DNA of 11,179 nt, from the NCBI GenBank assembly GCA_009704445.1, contig WLED01000034.1, positions 1 to 11,179 of the forward strand, written 5' to 3'. Below the pieces are notes generated by a model. That model did no database searches. It was not told where the DNA came from and saw nothing but the letters and a program-made list of their open reading frames with translations. This DNA comes from Actinomycetota bacterium. Lineage in GTDB: Bacteria > Actinomycetota > Actinomycetes > Nanopelagicales > Nanopelagicaceae. The translations under genes were made by a program, and so were the position numbers. Shown piece by piece: positions 1 to 7,404 of this stretch; position 1 is the stretch's first letter; every line of letters begins with the position of its first letter.

Positions 1-1847
1 GTCATGTACTTCTCCAACTCATGAATATCAAAAAGATCAAAGAGTTCTGCTGGATATGTTGGCAACGCCTGTTCACGGATGTTTACTTTTTCTCCATCAA
101 ATGATGAAATCAAATTAACTTGGCGCCATCTTGTTTCCATATGTGGGAAGTCATCACGGGTATGACCTCCACGAGATTCTTCACGTGTGATTGCAGACTT
201 TGCTGTGCTTTCTGCAACGAGCAACATGTTGTCTAAATCAAATGCTAAGTGGAAGCCAGGATTAAAGATTCGACCTCCTGAAACCGCAACATTCGCACTG
301 CGCTTTCTAATCTCAGCGATCTTTTCAATTGCCTCTTTAAGTTCAGACCCTGTTCTGATGATTCCAACAAGGTTGTGAGTAATCTCTTGAAGCTCAGCAT
401 GTAGTGAATAGCTGTTCTCGCCACCTTGACGGTCAAACGGTGCTTGAATCTTTGCCTTAGCTTTTGCAATCGCTGCTTCGCTAACTGGGTTTGCTCCGTT
501 GTTCTTTAGATATTCAATCGCACCCATTCCTGCACGGCGACCAAAGACCAAGAGATCTGTTAATGAGTTACCACCAAGACGATTTGATCCATGCATTCCA
601 CCAGCAACTTCACCGGCTGCAAATAATCCAGGAACACCAACTGCTGCAGCTGTATCTGGATCAACTTCAACACCACCCATTACATAGTGGCATGTTGGGC
701 CAACTTCCATTGCCTCTTTGGTGATGTCAACACCAGCTAATTCATAGAACTGGTGCCACATAGAAGGAAGACGCTTTTTAATGACATCGGCAGGAATTCT
801 CTTAGATACATCCAAGAAAACACCACCATGCTCAGTGCCGCGGCCAGCTTTTACTTCAGCATTAATTGCGCGGGCAACTTCGTCGCGTGGGAGCAGTTCT
901 GGTGGGCGACGGTTGTTGTCTTGATCTTCATACCAACGATCGGCTTCTGCTTCATTATCTGCATACTTATCTTTGAAAACATCTGGAATGTATTTGAACA
1001 TGAAACGCTCACCTAGATTATTTGTGAGAACTCCACCTTCACCACGGACAGACTCAGTTACCAAAATTCCTCTAACTGATGGAGGCCAAACCATTCCAGT
1101 TGGGTGGAATTGCAAGAACTCCATGTCAACCAAGTTCGCGCCAGCCTTTAGAGCTAGTGCGTGACCGTCGCCGGTACCTTCCCAGCTATTGGAAGTGATT
1201 TTGAAAGCTTTTCCAACACCACCTGTAGCAATTACTACAGCAGGTGCTTCAAACAAAACCTCTTCGCCGCTTTCGCGCCAGTAACCATATGCTCCAGAGA
1301 TTTTCCCGTTCTCTTTCAAAATGTCCGTGATCGTCAACTCTGCAAAAACTTTGATTCCGCTTTCCATATCTCCGGTATCGCGGCCATCTTTTTGTTGCAA
1401 TGCAACAATTTTTTGTTGCATTGTTCGGATTAGTTCTAGACCGGTGCGGTCCCCCACGTGTGCAAGGCGTGGATATTCGTGACCACCAAAGTTGCGCTGA
1501 GAAATCTTTCCTTCTTTAGTGCGGTCAAATAGCGCACCCCAAGTCTCTAACTCCCAAATACGATCTGGTGCTTCTTTTGCATGTAGTTCTGCCATGCGGA
1601 AATGACTAAGGAATTTACCTCCACGCATGGTGTCGCGAAAGTGAACCTTCCAACTGTCTTTATCGTTGACGTTACCCATGGAAGCTGCAGCTCCACCTTC
1701 GGCCATAACAGTGTGGGCTTTACCAAATAATGACTTACAAATGATTGCTACTCGCAATCCAGCTTCGCGTGCTTCTACTGCTGCCCGTAAACCTGCACCA
1801 CCGGCACCGATTACAAGGACATCGTATTTATGGCGTTCTAGTGTCAT
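1..1847 (-). CDS. sdhA: Succinate dehydrogenase flavoprotein subunit, Sdh1 type (3' end beyond window)
   Basis: Flavoprotein that oxidises succinate to fumarate and passes electrons through the iron-sulfur subunit to quinone, on the inner face of the membrane. I translated 615 complete codons from the ATG at 1847; the C-terminus lies outside the window. Visible features: the FAD dinucleotide-binding motif VIGAGGAGLRAA (residues about 12-23); KAHTVMAEGG with His45, the expected covalent FAD attachment residue; HPTGMVWPPSVRG and RGEGG of the substrate site; GPTCHYVMGGVEVD; and the C-terminal FAD-contacting stretch FAAGEVAGGMHGSNRLGG. As I recall it, the sequence is very close to mycobacterial Sdh1 SdhA. 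An AGGA ribosome-binding site (1857-1860) sits 9 nt before the ATG. The gene follows sdhC after 14 bp, so they form an sdhC-sdhA operon, with sdhB expected next beyond the left edge. L-aspartate oxidase and fumarate reductase are relatives, but the Sdh1-type SdhC neighbour makes this call firm. Confidence 0.96.
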   Translation of the reverse strand, partial: MTLERHKYDVLVIGAGGAGLRAAVEAREAGLRVAIICKSLFGKAHTVMAEGGAAASMGNVNDKDSWKVHFRDTMRGGKFLSHFRMAELHAKEAPDRIWELETWGALFDRTKEGKISQRNFGGHEYPRLAHVGDRTGLELIRTMQQKIVALQQKDGRDTGDMESGIKVFAELTITDILKENGKISGAYGYWRESGEEVLFEAPAVVIATGGVGKAFKITSNSWEGTGDGHALALKAGANLVDMEFLQFHPTGMVWPPSVRGILVTESVRGEGGVLTNNLGERFMFKYIPDVFKDKYADNEAEADRWYEDQDNNRRPPELLPRDEVARAINAEVKAGRGTEHGGVFLDVSKRIPADVIKKRLPSMWHQFYELAGVDITKEAMEVGPTCHYVMGGVEVDPDTAAAVGVPGLFAAGEVAGGMHGSNRLGGNSLTDLLVFGRRAGMGAIEYLKNNGANPVSEAAIAKAKAKIQAPFDRQGGENSYSLHAELQEITHNLVGIIRTGSELKEAIEKIAEIRKRSANVAVSGGRIFNPGFHLAFDLDNMLLVAESTAKSAITREESRGGHTRDDFPHMETRWRQVNLISSFDGEKVNIREQALPTYPAELFDLFDIHELEKYM

Positions 1848-1861
1848 AGTCGATTTTCCTT

Positions 1862-2668
1862 TTAGAAGAAGTAGAAGTTAGTCCATGCGCCAGTTGCTAC
1901 TTGGCGAACATAGATATCGGCAAATGCAACGGCAAATAGTGAATACCATGCAAATTGTTGATGTTTGGCGTTAAGAACTGAAACCTTTGACCAAAGTTTG
2001 TAACGCACTGGGTGTTTAGAGAAATGCTTAAGGCGACCACCAATTGTGTGGCGACATGTGTGGCATGAAAGTGAATACAGCCACAACATTGTTGCACTCA
2101 GCGTTAGAACGATTGAGCCAACACTCATGTGGCCCCAATCTCCCTCGGCATTTCTAAATGAGATCACGGCGTCATACGTAAGAATTATGTTGAGAACTAA
2201 ACCTGCATAGAAGAACCAACGGTGTGCGTTCTGGAAAATTAATGGGAAACGAGTTTCACCTGTGTACTTCTCGTGTGGCTCTGCAACTCCGCAAGCAGGA
2301 GGTGATAACCAAAATGAACGGTAGTAAGCCTTGCGGTAGTAGTAGCAGGTCATTCTAAAACCTAACGGGAAGATCAAAATAATTAGAGCCGGCGAAAGTG
2401 CAAAGTTAAAAATCTGCGCGCTCACTGGTGTGAATCCCAAAATAGTTGCACCCGGCTCACATGCTTCAGATAAACATGGTGAATAGAAAGGTGAGATTAA
2501 GTGTGAGTCTTTTACAAAGTAGTTGTCGTTTTCAAAGGCGCGGAAGGTTGCATAGATAACAAAAGAGATAAGTACAGAGAAAGTTAAAAGTGGTTCTAGC
2601 CACCACTTATCTGTGCGCAACGTGCGCTTATCGATCTTGGCGCGCGTTGGCGAAAAAACACCTGACAT
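1862..2668 (-). CDS. sdhC: Succinate dehydrogenase membrane anchor subunit, mycobacterial Sdh1 type
   Basis: Single large membrane anchor of succinate:quinone oxidoreductase. I chose the ATG at 2668 (268 aa) because a GGGGAG ribosome-binding site ends 6 nt upstream; a TTG six bases earlier abuts that site and could not be used. Numbered from this ATG, about five hydrophobic segments are visible near residues 25-45, 83-105, 146-168, 181-201 and 238-256. Conserved-looking polar motifs are SPFYSPC (Cys65), Cys70, MTCYYYRKAYYR (Cys108), SPPACGV (Cys126), NAHRW (His149) and SLSCHTCRHTIGG (Cys202, His203, Cys205, His207). The pattern matches what I recall of Mycobacterium Sdh1 SdhC (Rv0249c type), reported to carry a membrane-embedded Rieske-type [2Fe-2S] cluster instead of the classical haem. 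It does not resemble the short SdhC/SdhD pair of enterobacteria. It is the first gene of the sdh operon in this window; the 172 bp upstream probably hold its promoter. Confidence 0.93.
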   Translation of the reverse strand: MSGVFSPTRAKIDKRTLRTDKWWLEPLLTFSVLISFVIYATFRAFENDNYFVKDSHLISPFYSPCLSEACEPGATILGFTPVSAQIFNFALSPALIILIFPLGFRMTCYYYRKAYYRSFWLSPPACGVAEPHEKYTGETRFPLIFQNAHRWFFYAGLVLNIILTYDAVISFRNAEGDWGHMSVGSIVLTLSATMLWLYSLSCHTCRHTIGGRLKHFSKHPVRYKLWSKVSVLNAKHQQFAWYSLFAVAFADIYVRQVATGAWTNFYFF

Positions 2669-2795
2669 CTGCAACTCCCCTGATACTTCCTATGGATTCG
2701 GACTGTAAATCACCTTGGGTAATTGTGCGCTGGCTGGGAATATTTCGCTAGGTGTATCTATGCGTGCAGGCTATGAACTAACCCACATAGAGAGT

Positions 2796-2807
2796 AATTG
2801 GCCAATT
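2796..2807. repeat. 12-bp perfect palindrome upstream of sdhC
   Basis: AATTGGCCAATT is perfectly self-complementary and lies about 130 bp upstream of the sdhC start, between tRNA-Ser and sdhC. It could be an operator for the sdh operon. No regulator is identifiable from the window, and a 12-bp palindrome can occur by chance. Confidence 0.3.
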
Positions 2808-2834
2808 CGTGGCCGTAGCCCTTGAGTAAATCAG

Positions 2835-2840
2835 AAAAAA
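2835..2840 (-). terminator. U6 run directly behind tRNA-Ser CCA (candidate terminator)
   Basis: On the transcribed minus strand six consecutive T residues follow the encoded CCA with no gap. The folded acceptor and T stems of the tRNA would stand immediately before the U-run, so the tRNA itself might serve as the terminator hairpin. No separate hairpin is visible. This is inference from layout. Confidence 0.4.
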
Positions 2841-2926
2841 TGGCGGAGGGCGTGGGATTTGAACCCACGATACTTTCGTATGCCGGTTTTCAAGACCGGT
2901 GCACTCGGCCGCTATGCGAGCCCTCC
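2841..2926 (-). tRNA. tRNA-Ser (anticodon UGA)
   Basis: Class II tRNA of 86 nt including an encoded 3' CCA. The 7-bp acceptor stem is GGAGGGC paired with GCCCTCC, the discriminator is G, and the anticodon stem CCGGT/ACCGG encloses a loop with anticodon TGA (2890-2892). A long variable arm follows (around CATACGAAAGTATCG), as expected for tRNA-Ser, then the T arm with GTTCAAATC. It reads UCA and probably other UCN codons. It lies downstream of serS on the same strand, a proximity I recall from other Actinobacteria. Unlike the tRNA-Ala of this window, it has its CCA encoded. Confidence 0.97.
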
Positions 2927-2933
2927 GTGGGAG

Positions 2934-2962
2934 AGATTACCTGACTTTGTGGCCAGTCAAAA
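2934..2962 (-). promoter_or_regulatory. Candidate promoter of tRNA-Ser
   Basis: On the minus strand a -10-like TAATCT (2934-2939) lies 7 nt before the mature tRNA 5' end. Upstream is either TTGACT (2955-2960, 15-bp spacer) or the overlapping TTTTGA (2957-2962, 17-bp spacer) as -35. The position fits transcription starting at or just before the tRNA. Read-through from the HAD gene is the alternative. Confidence 0.5.
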
Positions 2963-3005
2963 ATCGAAGCTTTATTGGGGCGGGGACGATAACTAGTGCA
3001 GATTT

Positions 3006-3818
3006 TTATGCGGGAAGTTCGAGCAAGGTTTCGATTATCTTTGCAACACCATCTTGCTCACAAGGTTCTGCAACGCTCTTTGCAAACAAAGGAGCATGCG
3101 GGTGGCCATCGCTCATTGCATAAGATCGTGCGGTCCACTTGAGCATGGAAAAATCATTTGGGTTATCGCCAAAACTTACACAGTCATCTGCTGTCAACCC
3201 AAGTCGCTTAGCCATCATTTCTAATGTTGCACCTTTAGAAACGTTGAGCGCAGAGATTTCAATTAAAGAATCATTTGCCGCAGAGTGAGTGACTGTAGCT
3301 AAGTCTCCTAAAGTCTTATGTGCTATCTCAACCATTTGATCAGATGTGTATTCAAGATTACTGCAACGCGCAAGCAGCTTTAAAGCAGGAACTCTTACCC
3401 CGTCTTCGATCTTTTTGATTCCTACATTATCTAAACCAATATCCCATTTTGGAATGTATCCAATTTCTCTTTGGTAGTGGTCATTAGATTCAACGGCAAA
3501 TGAAATCTCGGGCATTACTGCTCGCATGCGTTGGACAATCTCTGTTTGATCGTCGATGGAAATCATCCACTCTTCTAAAATCACATCATTGATTAAGTCA
3601 TATAACATCGCACCATTGCAACAAATTGCTGCTCCAAAACCAAATGCATCGCGGATCTCACCCATCCAACGAGGTGGGCGACCGGTTACAAAAAATACGT
3701 GTATGCCTAATTCCTTGGCGCGTGTAAATGCATCGATAGTTCGTTGGCTTATAACACCATCGTGCGAAACGATTGTTCCATCAAGATCTGTTGCAATTAA
3801 CTTAGGTCTTTTATTCAC
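3006..3818 (-). CDS. HAD-superfamily phosphatase, Cof-like (class IIB)
   Basis: Cytoplasmic phosphatase of 270 aa, the usual length for Cof/YidA-type proteins. Motif I is DLDGT with nucleophile Asp11 and Asp13; motif II is TGR (Thr45-Arg47); NGA (68-70) is typical of the family; the motif III lysine is Lys195 in SKGATLE; motif IV is GDNPND (217-222), which binds Mg2+. A cap domain fills the region between about residues 80 and 185. The substrate cannot be told from sequence; family members act on sugar phosphates, FMN or PLP. It starts with GTG, whose bases overlap the serS stop in a GTGA arrangement (4-bp overlap), so translation is probably coupled to serS. A HAD gene downstream of serS is a recurrent actinobacterial neighbourhood, though a functional link is not established. 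Confidence 0.93.
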   Translation of the reverse strand: MNKRPKLIATDLDGTIVSHDGVISQRTIDAFTRAKELGIHVFFVTGRPPRWMGEIRDAFGFGAAICCNGAMLYDLINDVILEEWMISIDDQTEIVQRMRAVMPEISFAVESNDHYQREIGYIPKWDIGLDNVGIKKIEDGVRVPALKLLARCSNLEYTSDQMVEIAHKTLGDLATVTHSAANDSLIEISALNVSKGATLEMMAKRLGLTADDCVSFGDNPNDFSMLKWTARSYAMSDGHPHAPLFAKSVAEPCEQDGVAKIIETLLELPA

Positions 3819-5074
3819 ACCAACTCAAATCGTTTTGTTCCTAAAAATGGTTGCAGAGCTGCCGGAACATTAACTGTTCCATCTGCATTTTGATGATTCT
3901 CAAGGATCGCGACAACCATGCGTGGAATTGCAACCAGTGTTCCATTAAGTGTTGCAACAGCTTTAGTTGAATCCGCATCTTTAAATCTTATGTTCAGACG
4001 ACGTGCTTGAAACTCAGTGCAGTTTGAAGTGCTAGTTACTTCTCTATACGCATCTTGCGTAGGAATCCAAGCTTCGATATCAAACTTGCGGTTGGCACTT
4101 GATCCCAAGTCACCAGAAGCAACATCTATGACGCGATAAGGAATCTCCATCGCATTAAGGAAATCTTTCTCCCATTGCAACAGGCGCTGATGCTCTTCCT
4201 TGGCCTGATCAGGATGGCAAAAAGAAAACATTTCAACTTTATCAAACTGGTGAACGCGAATAATGCCGCGAGTATCTTTGCCATATGTTCCGGCTTCTCT
4301 ACGAAAACATGTTGAGTATCCGGCATAACGCAACGGTAACTTCTCTGCTAGAAGAACTTCATCCATGTGCATTGCAGCTAATGGAACTTCGGAAGTGCCA
4401 ACTAAATAGACATCATCTTTTTCTAGATGATAGACATTTTCTGCTGCTTGACCTAAGAATCCTGTTCCTTCCATCGCTGCAGAGTTCACAAGTACTGGCG
4501 GTATCACAGGTGTGAAGCCAGCTTTATTGGCTGAGGTGATTGCAAAGTTAACTAGAGCAAATTCAAGCATCGCGCCAACACCAGTTAAATAGTATGAACG
4601 AGACCCAGCTACTTTGGCCCCTCGCTCAGTATCAATTGCACCAAGCAACTTACCCAGCTCTACGTGATCTTTTGGTTGAAAGTCAAAAACTCTTGGTTTT
4701 CCAACATTTTCAATTACAACAAAATCATCTTCGTTACCGATCGGTGCTTGTGGATCTAAAACATTTGAAATCTGCATGATTAAAGCTTTTGCATCTATCT
4801 CTGCTTGTGCGCGCTTAGAATCTGCCTCTTTTACTTTGGCGGCAAGATCTTTTGCACTTTCTAGTAGCGCTGTTTTTTCTTCACCTTTTGCAGAAGCCAC
4901 TGATTTTGAAAGGAGATTTTGTTCTGCCCGAAGAGTTTCAAATTGATCAAGAGATGATTTACGAACTTCATCTGCTTTTAAGGCTTTTTCTACAATCGCA
5001 TCATCTTCACCGCGGGCCTTTTGAGATGCACGAACTACATCTGGGTTTTCGCGTAAAAACTTGATGTCGATCAT
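3815..5074 (-). CDS. serS: Serine--tRNA ligase
   Basis: Class II aminoacyl-tRNA synthetase of 419 aa that charges tRNA-Ser with serine in the cytoplasm. The N-terminal helical arm that grips the long variable arm of tRNA-Ser spans about residues 1-105 and is rich in Lys, Glu and Ala as in a coiled coil. The catalytic domain shows TSEVPL, motif 2 around CFRREAGTYGKDTRG, the following RVHQFDKVE, and motif 3 in NGTLVAIPRMVVAILE. The length is normal. The ATG abuts the pheA stop (TAAATG, no gap) and is preceded by AAAAGG about 8 nt upstream. It is the third gene of the glpQ-pheA-serS-HAD unit, and its substrate tRNA-Ser(UGA) lies just beyond the HAD gene. Confidence 0.98.
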   Translation of the reverse strand: MIDIKFLRENPDVVRASQKARGEDDAIVEKALKADEVRKSSLDQFETLRAEQNLLSKSVASAKGEEKTALLESAKDLAAKVKEADSKRAQAEIDAKALIMQISNVLDPQAPIGNEDDFVVIENVGKPRVFDFQPKDHVELGKLLGAIDTERGAKVAGSRSYYLTGVGAMLEFALVNFAITSANKAGFTPVIPPVLVNSAAMEGTGFLGQAAENVYHLEKDDVYLVGTSEVPLAAMHMDEVLLAEKLPLRYAGYSTCFRREAGTYGKDTRGIIRVHQFDKVEMFSFCHPDQAKEEHQRLLQWEKDFLNAMEIPYRVIDVASGDLGSSANRKFDIEAWIPTQDAYREVTSTSNCTEFQARRLNIRFKDADSTKAVATLNGTLVAIPRMVVAILENHQNADGTVNVPAALQPFLGTKRFELV

Positions 5075-5902
5075 TTACTTAACCTTTTCTCGCGGATACG
5101 AACCTAGGAATCGGATCTCTTCACAGATTGCGCGAAGGCTTTCTATTGCCTCCTTTACAGGGGCATCGGCTATGTGACCTTCGGCGTCAATAATGAAATG
5201 GTAATGGCCAAGCTCTAAACCAGTTGGACGTGACTGGATAAAAGTTAGGTTGATATCCCGCTTTGCAAACTCAGTCAATATATCTAGCAATGCACCCGCA
5301 TGATCCATGCCGATAAAGGCTGCAATTGACGTTCTATCCCAGCCGGTATTTTTTGGAACTGTTCCGGGTTTTGAAACCACAATGAATCGGGTAATGGCTC
5401 CTGGGTTATCAGCAATATTGTCTGCAATAACTCGTAGTCCATAGTGTGCAGCAGCAACTGGTGCTGCAATTGCTGCATCAAATTCACCACGGGAAATTGC
5501 CTCTGCCGCTGCTGCTGTTGATGATGTTGAAATCAACTCTGCATCTGGATAATTGTTTGCAACCCACATTCGGCATTGTGCTTCTGCATGAGGGTGTGTT
5601 GCGATTCGGCGAATATCGGTTGTGTCTTGCTTAATCATTAACGCAAATGAAACTGGCAATGTAACTTCACCAACGATTACTAATGGCTCACCTGTTGCTA
5701 ATTCGTCAAGAGTGCGAGCAACTACACCTTCAATTGAATTCTCAATAGGCACAAGAGCAAAGTGAGCTTTACCAAGTCGAACTGCATCTAAGGCTGATGT
5801 GACATTGGCATATGGAATAAGTGAATCGTTTGAGGAAGTGATCTTTTTTAGAGCCGCCTCAGTAAATGTCCCTTTAGGGCCGAGATAGGCGTATGTACTC
5901 AC
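5075..5902 (-). CDS. pheA: Prephenate dehydratase (monofunctional, with ACT domain)
   Basis: Converts prephenate to phenylpyruvate, the committed step to phenylalanine. The protein has 275 aa and no chorismate mutase domain, as in other Actinobacteria. The catalytic domain begins with YLGPKGTFTEAA (6-17), carries PIENSIEGVV (52-61) and the signature TRF (171-173). The ACT regulatory domain starts near residue 192, with the GALL motif at 203-206. The second Phe-binding motif reads QSRP (223-226) rather than the usual ESRP, so feedback inhibition could differ. Translation starts at a GTG 3 bp after the glpQ stop, with no strong ribosome-binding site, so coupling to glpQ is likely. It ends directly against the serS ATG. 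Confidence 0.97.
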   Translation of the reverse strand: MSTYAYLGPKGTFTEAALKKITSSNDSLIPYANVTSALDAVRLGKAHFALVPIENSIEGVVARTLDELATGEPLVIVGEVTLPVSFALMIKQDTTDIRRIATHPHAEAQCRMWVANNYPDAELISTSSTAAAAEAISRGEFDAAIAAPVAAAHYGLRVIADNIADNPGAITRFIVVSKPGTVPKNTGWDRTSIAAFIGMDHAGALLDILTEFAKRDINLTFIQSRPTGLELGHYHFIIDAEGHIADAPVKEAIESLRAICEEIRFLGSYPREKVK

Positions 5903-5905
5903 TTG

Positions 5906-6592
5906 CTAATGATACCCGAGTACGGACCTTGCATTTGACGGATTATTTGTGATCACAACATCAACGCCGTTGTCAGCGCAAAATCGCACATCTTTAGCAT
6001 CATCAACGGTCCAAACAAACAACTGCCTAGGATCCATCTTCAATGTTGCATTATTCGCAAAACTCCTAAAAGAGGAGATGCTGGGGCCAATGGCTGACGC
6101 TGAAGTAAATCTACGCATTAGTTTTGAATAGTTGTCATGGAGCAAAGCGACTGTATTTTGTTCAGGATTGATCATTCGTATCTTTTCGATCGCTAACCAA
6201 GAAAACGACATAATGTAAATCTGCGCTGATGGTTTTTCTTGTGCGAGCAACTTCATGACTTCTTTTTCAACAGCATTTGCAGAAGGCACGGGATGTTTGG
6301 TCTCTATAGCTAACTCTTTCTTTGAATCTCTGGCGAGAATGAGTAGCTCTTCTAACGTTATCGCTCCGGGGTGCTGTTTCTTAATCTTTTTAAAAGTTGA
6401 ATCTGCAATTCTGGCTTTACTTCCTGCAAGACGTTGTAAGTCTGGATCATGCCACAAAACAAGTTGATTATCTTTAGTCAATCGAACATCACATTCAAAG
6501 CCATCGGCGCCTTCTTCGATAGCTGCCTTATAGGCCGACAAACTCATCTCAGGAAATTTAAGGGAAGATCCTCGGTGCGCGTAAATCTTCAC
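5906..6592 (-). CDS. glpQ: Glycerophosphodiester phosphodiesterase, cytoplasmic
   Basis: Hydrolyses glycerophosphodiesters to glycerol-3-phosphate and an alcohol, recycling lipid headgroup products. It is a 228-aa GDPD-family TIM barrel without signal peptide, so probably cytosolic. Catalytic and metal-binding residues are visible: His6-Arg7 in AHRG, Glu33 and Asp35 in GFECDV, His48 in WHDPDL, Glu97 and Lys99 in AIETKH, plus VWTVDD (193-198) and ITNNP near the C-terminus. The usual PENT motif after HRG reads PEMS (14-17), a mild departure. The start is a GTG at 6592 with no ribosome-binding site. A TAACCT hexamer ends 6 nt before the GTG, which suggests a leaderless transcript. It leads the minus-strand unit and diverges from the phosphatase gene. 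The exact diester substrate is unknown. Confidence 0.9.
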   Translation of the reverse strand: MKIYAHRGSSLKFPEMSLSAYKAAIEEGADGFECDVRLTKDNQLVLWHDPDLQRLAGSKARIADSTFKKIKKQHPGAITLEELLILARDSKKELAIETKHPVPSANAVEKEVMKLLAQEKPSAQIYIMSFSWLAIEKIRMINPEQNTVALLHDNYSKLMRRFTSASAIGPSISSFRSFANNATLKMDPRQLFVWTVDDAKDVRFCADNGVDVVITNNPSNARSVLGYH

Positions 6593-6624
6593 CTTTGAAG
6601 GTTACACCGTTAGGCTTATGTTCT
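6591..6624. promoter_or_regulatory. Compact divergent glpQ / pstP promoter region
   Basis: Only 32 bp separate the glpQ GTG (6592) from the pstP ATG (6625). Minus strand: TAACCT (6599-6604) ends 6 nt before the GTG. Plus strand: TAGGCT (6611-6616) ends 8 nt before the ATG, with TTCACC (6588-6593) 17 bp further up as a weak -35. Both hexamers fit TAnnnT at the distance expected for leaderless transcripts, which are common in Actinobacteria. The inverted repeat ACCTT-TG-AAGGT (6591-6602) overlaps the glpQ start and could bind a regulator. Inferred from spacing alone. Confidence 0.4.
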
Positions 6625-7404
6625 ATGAGCGCCAAATATTTTCAATCCTCTGCGCGCTCGGCTCTTGGTTTAGTCCGACAGGGCAACGAAGATTCTGCAT
6701 ACATCTCGCCGCAATTAATTGCAGTGGCCGACGGAATGGGTGGCCATGCTGCAGGAGAAGTTGCCTCAAAGATTGCTGTAAAGGTATTGCATTCTTTGGT
6801 TCCTACACTGACGGCTCAAGAGATTGACGAAGACTCGGTAGAAGATTTACTGATGCACTCACTGCACAGTATTGATTCTGAAATTGCAGCGATTACTGAA
6901 GAAGATATTGACAAGCGCGGAATGGGCACAACGCTAACTGCGATGCTTATTAGAGATGAACAAATCGCGTTACTCCATATTGGTGACTCTCGTTGTTACC
7001 GATTGCGTTCCAACACAATTGAGCAGCTAAGCGTCGATCACAGTGTCGTACAAGAGTTGTTAGATCAAGGAGCAATAACTGCCAAGGAAGCTATCGATCA
7101 TCCTCAAAGATCTATGCTCACCCAAGCATTGCGTGGAGACGGGACAACTACGCCTGTATTACAAATTTATGAAGTTAAAAAAGGCGATCGATACCTTCTC
7201 TGTTCCGACGGTCTATCTGGAGTCCTATCAGAAAAAGAAATCAAGGTCGGTTTAAATAAATCTGATAAAAAAGAGGCTGTTAAGTTTTTAGTCGATGCAA
7301 CACTGCAAAATGGTGCACCGGATAATGTGAGTGTTGTTATCGCAGATATTGTTGATGTGGCCGATGAAAAAACCGAATTCTTTGGGGCTGCCAGTGATAA
7401 ATAA
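6625..7404 (+). CDS. pstP: PP2C-family Ser/Thr protein phosphatase (PstP-like, soluble)
   Basis: Metal-dependent phosphatase that removes phosphate from Ser/Thr, most likely reversing the kinase encoded next to it. I chose ATG 6625 (259 aa); a TTG at 6595 would add ten unconserved residues across the divergent promoter. PPM motifs in order: GLVRQGNEDS (15-24), VADGMGGHAAGE (34-45, metal ligand Asp36), GMGTTLTA (99-106), HIGDSRCY (118-125), DHS (138-140), CSDGLSGVL (193-201, Asp195) and GAPDNVSVVIAD (230-241, Asp233). The chain stops just after the catalytic domain. Mycobacterial PstP is about twice as long, with a membrane segment and extracellular tail; this one lacks both and should be cytosolic. 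It overlaps pknB by 11 bp, so the two are almost certainly translated together. Confidence 0.95.
   Translation: MSAKYFQSSARSALGLVRQGNEDSAYISPQLIAVADGMGGHAAGEVASKIAVKVLHSLVPTLTAQEIDEDSVEDLLMHSLHSIDSEIAAITEEDIDKRGMGTTLTAMLIRDEQIALLHIGDSRCYRLRSNTIEQLSVDHSVVQELLDQGAITAKEAIDHPQRSMLTQALRGDGTTTPVLQIYEVKKGDRYLLCSDGLSGVLSEKEIKVGLNKSDKKEAVKFLVDATLQNGAPDNVSVVIADIVDVADEKTEFFGAASDK

Noticed and set aside
1376..1425. Inverted repeat of TTGTTGCAATGCAACAA type within sdhA
   Set aside because: It lies inside the conserved coding stretch MQQKIVALQQKDG and follows from the repeated Gln-rich codons; there is no sign of a regulatory role.
3556..3873. 105-codon plus-strand open frame opposite the HAD gene and the serS end
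   Set aside because: It lies antisense to a clearly conserved HAD phosphatase, shows no recognisable motif or ribosome-binding site, and looks like a shadow of the real gene.
7331..7393. Longer N-terminus for PknB starting at 7331
   Set aside because: It would overlap the phosphatase by 74 bp and add an unconserved tail; GTG 7394 gives the tail length expected for PknB.
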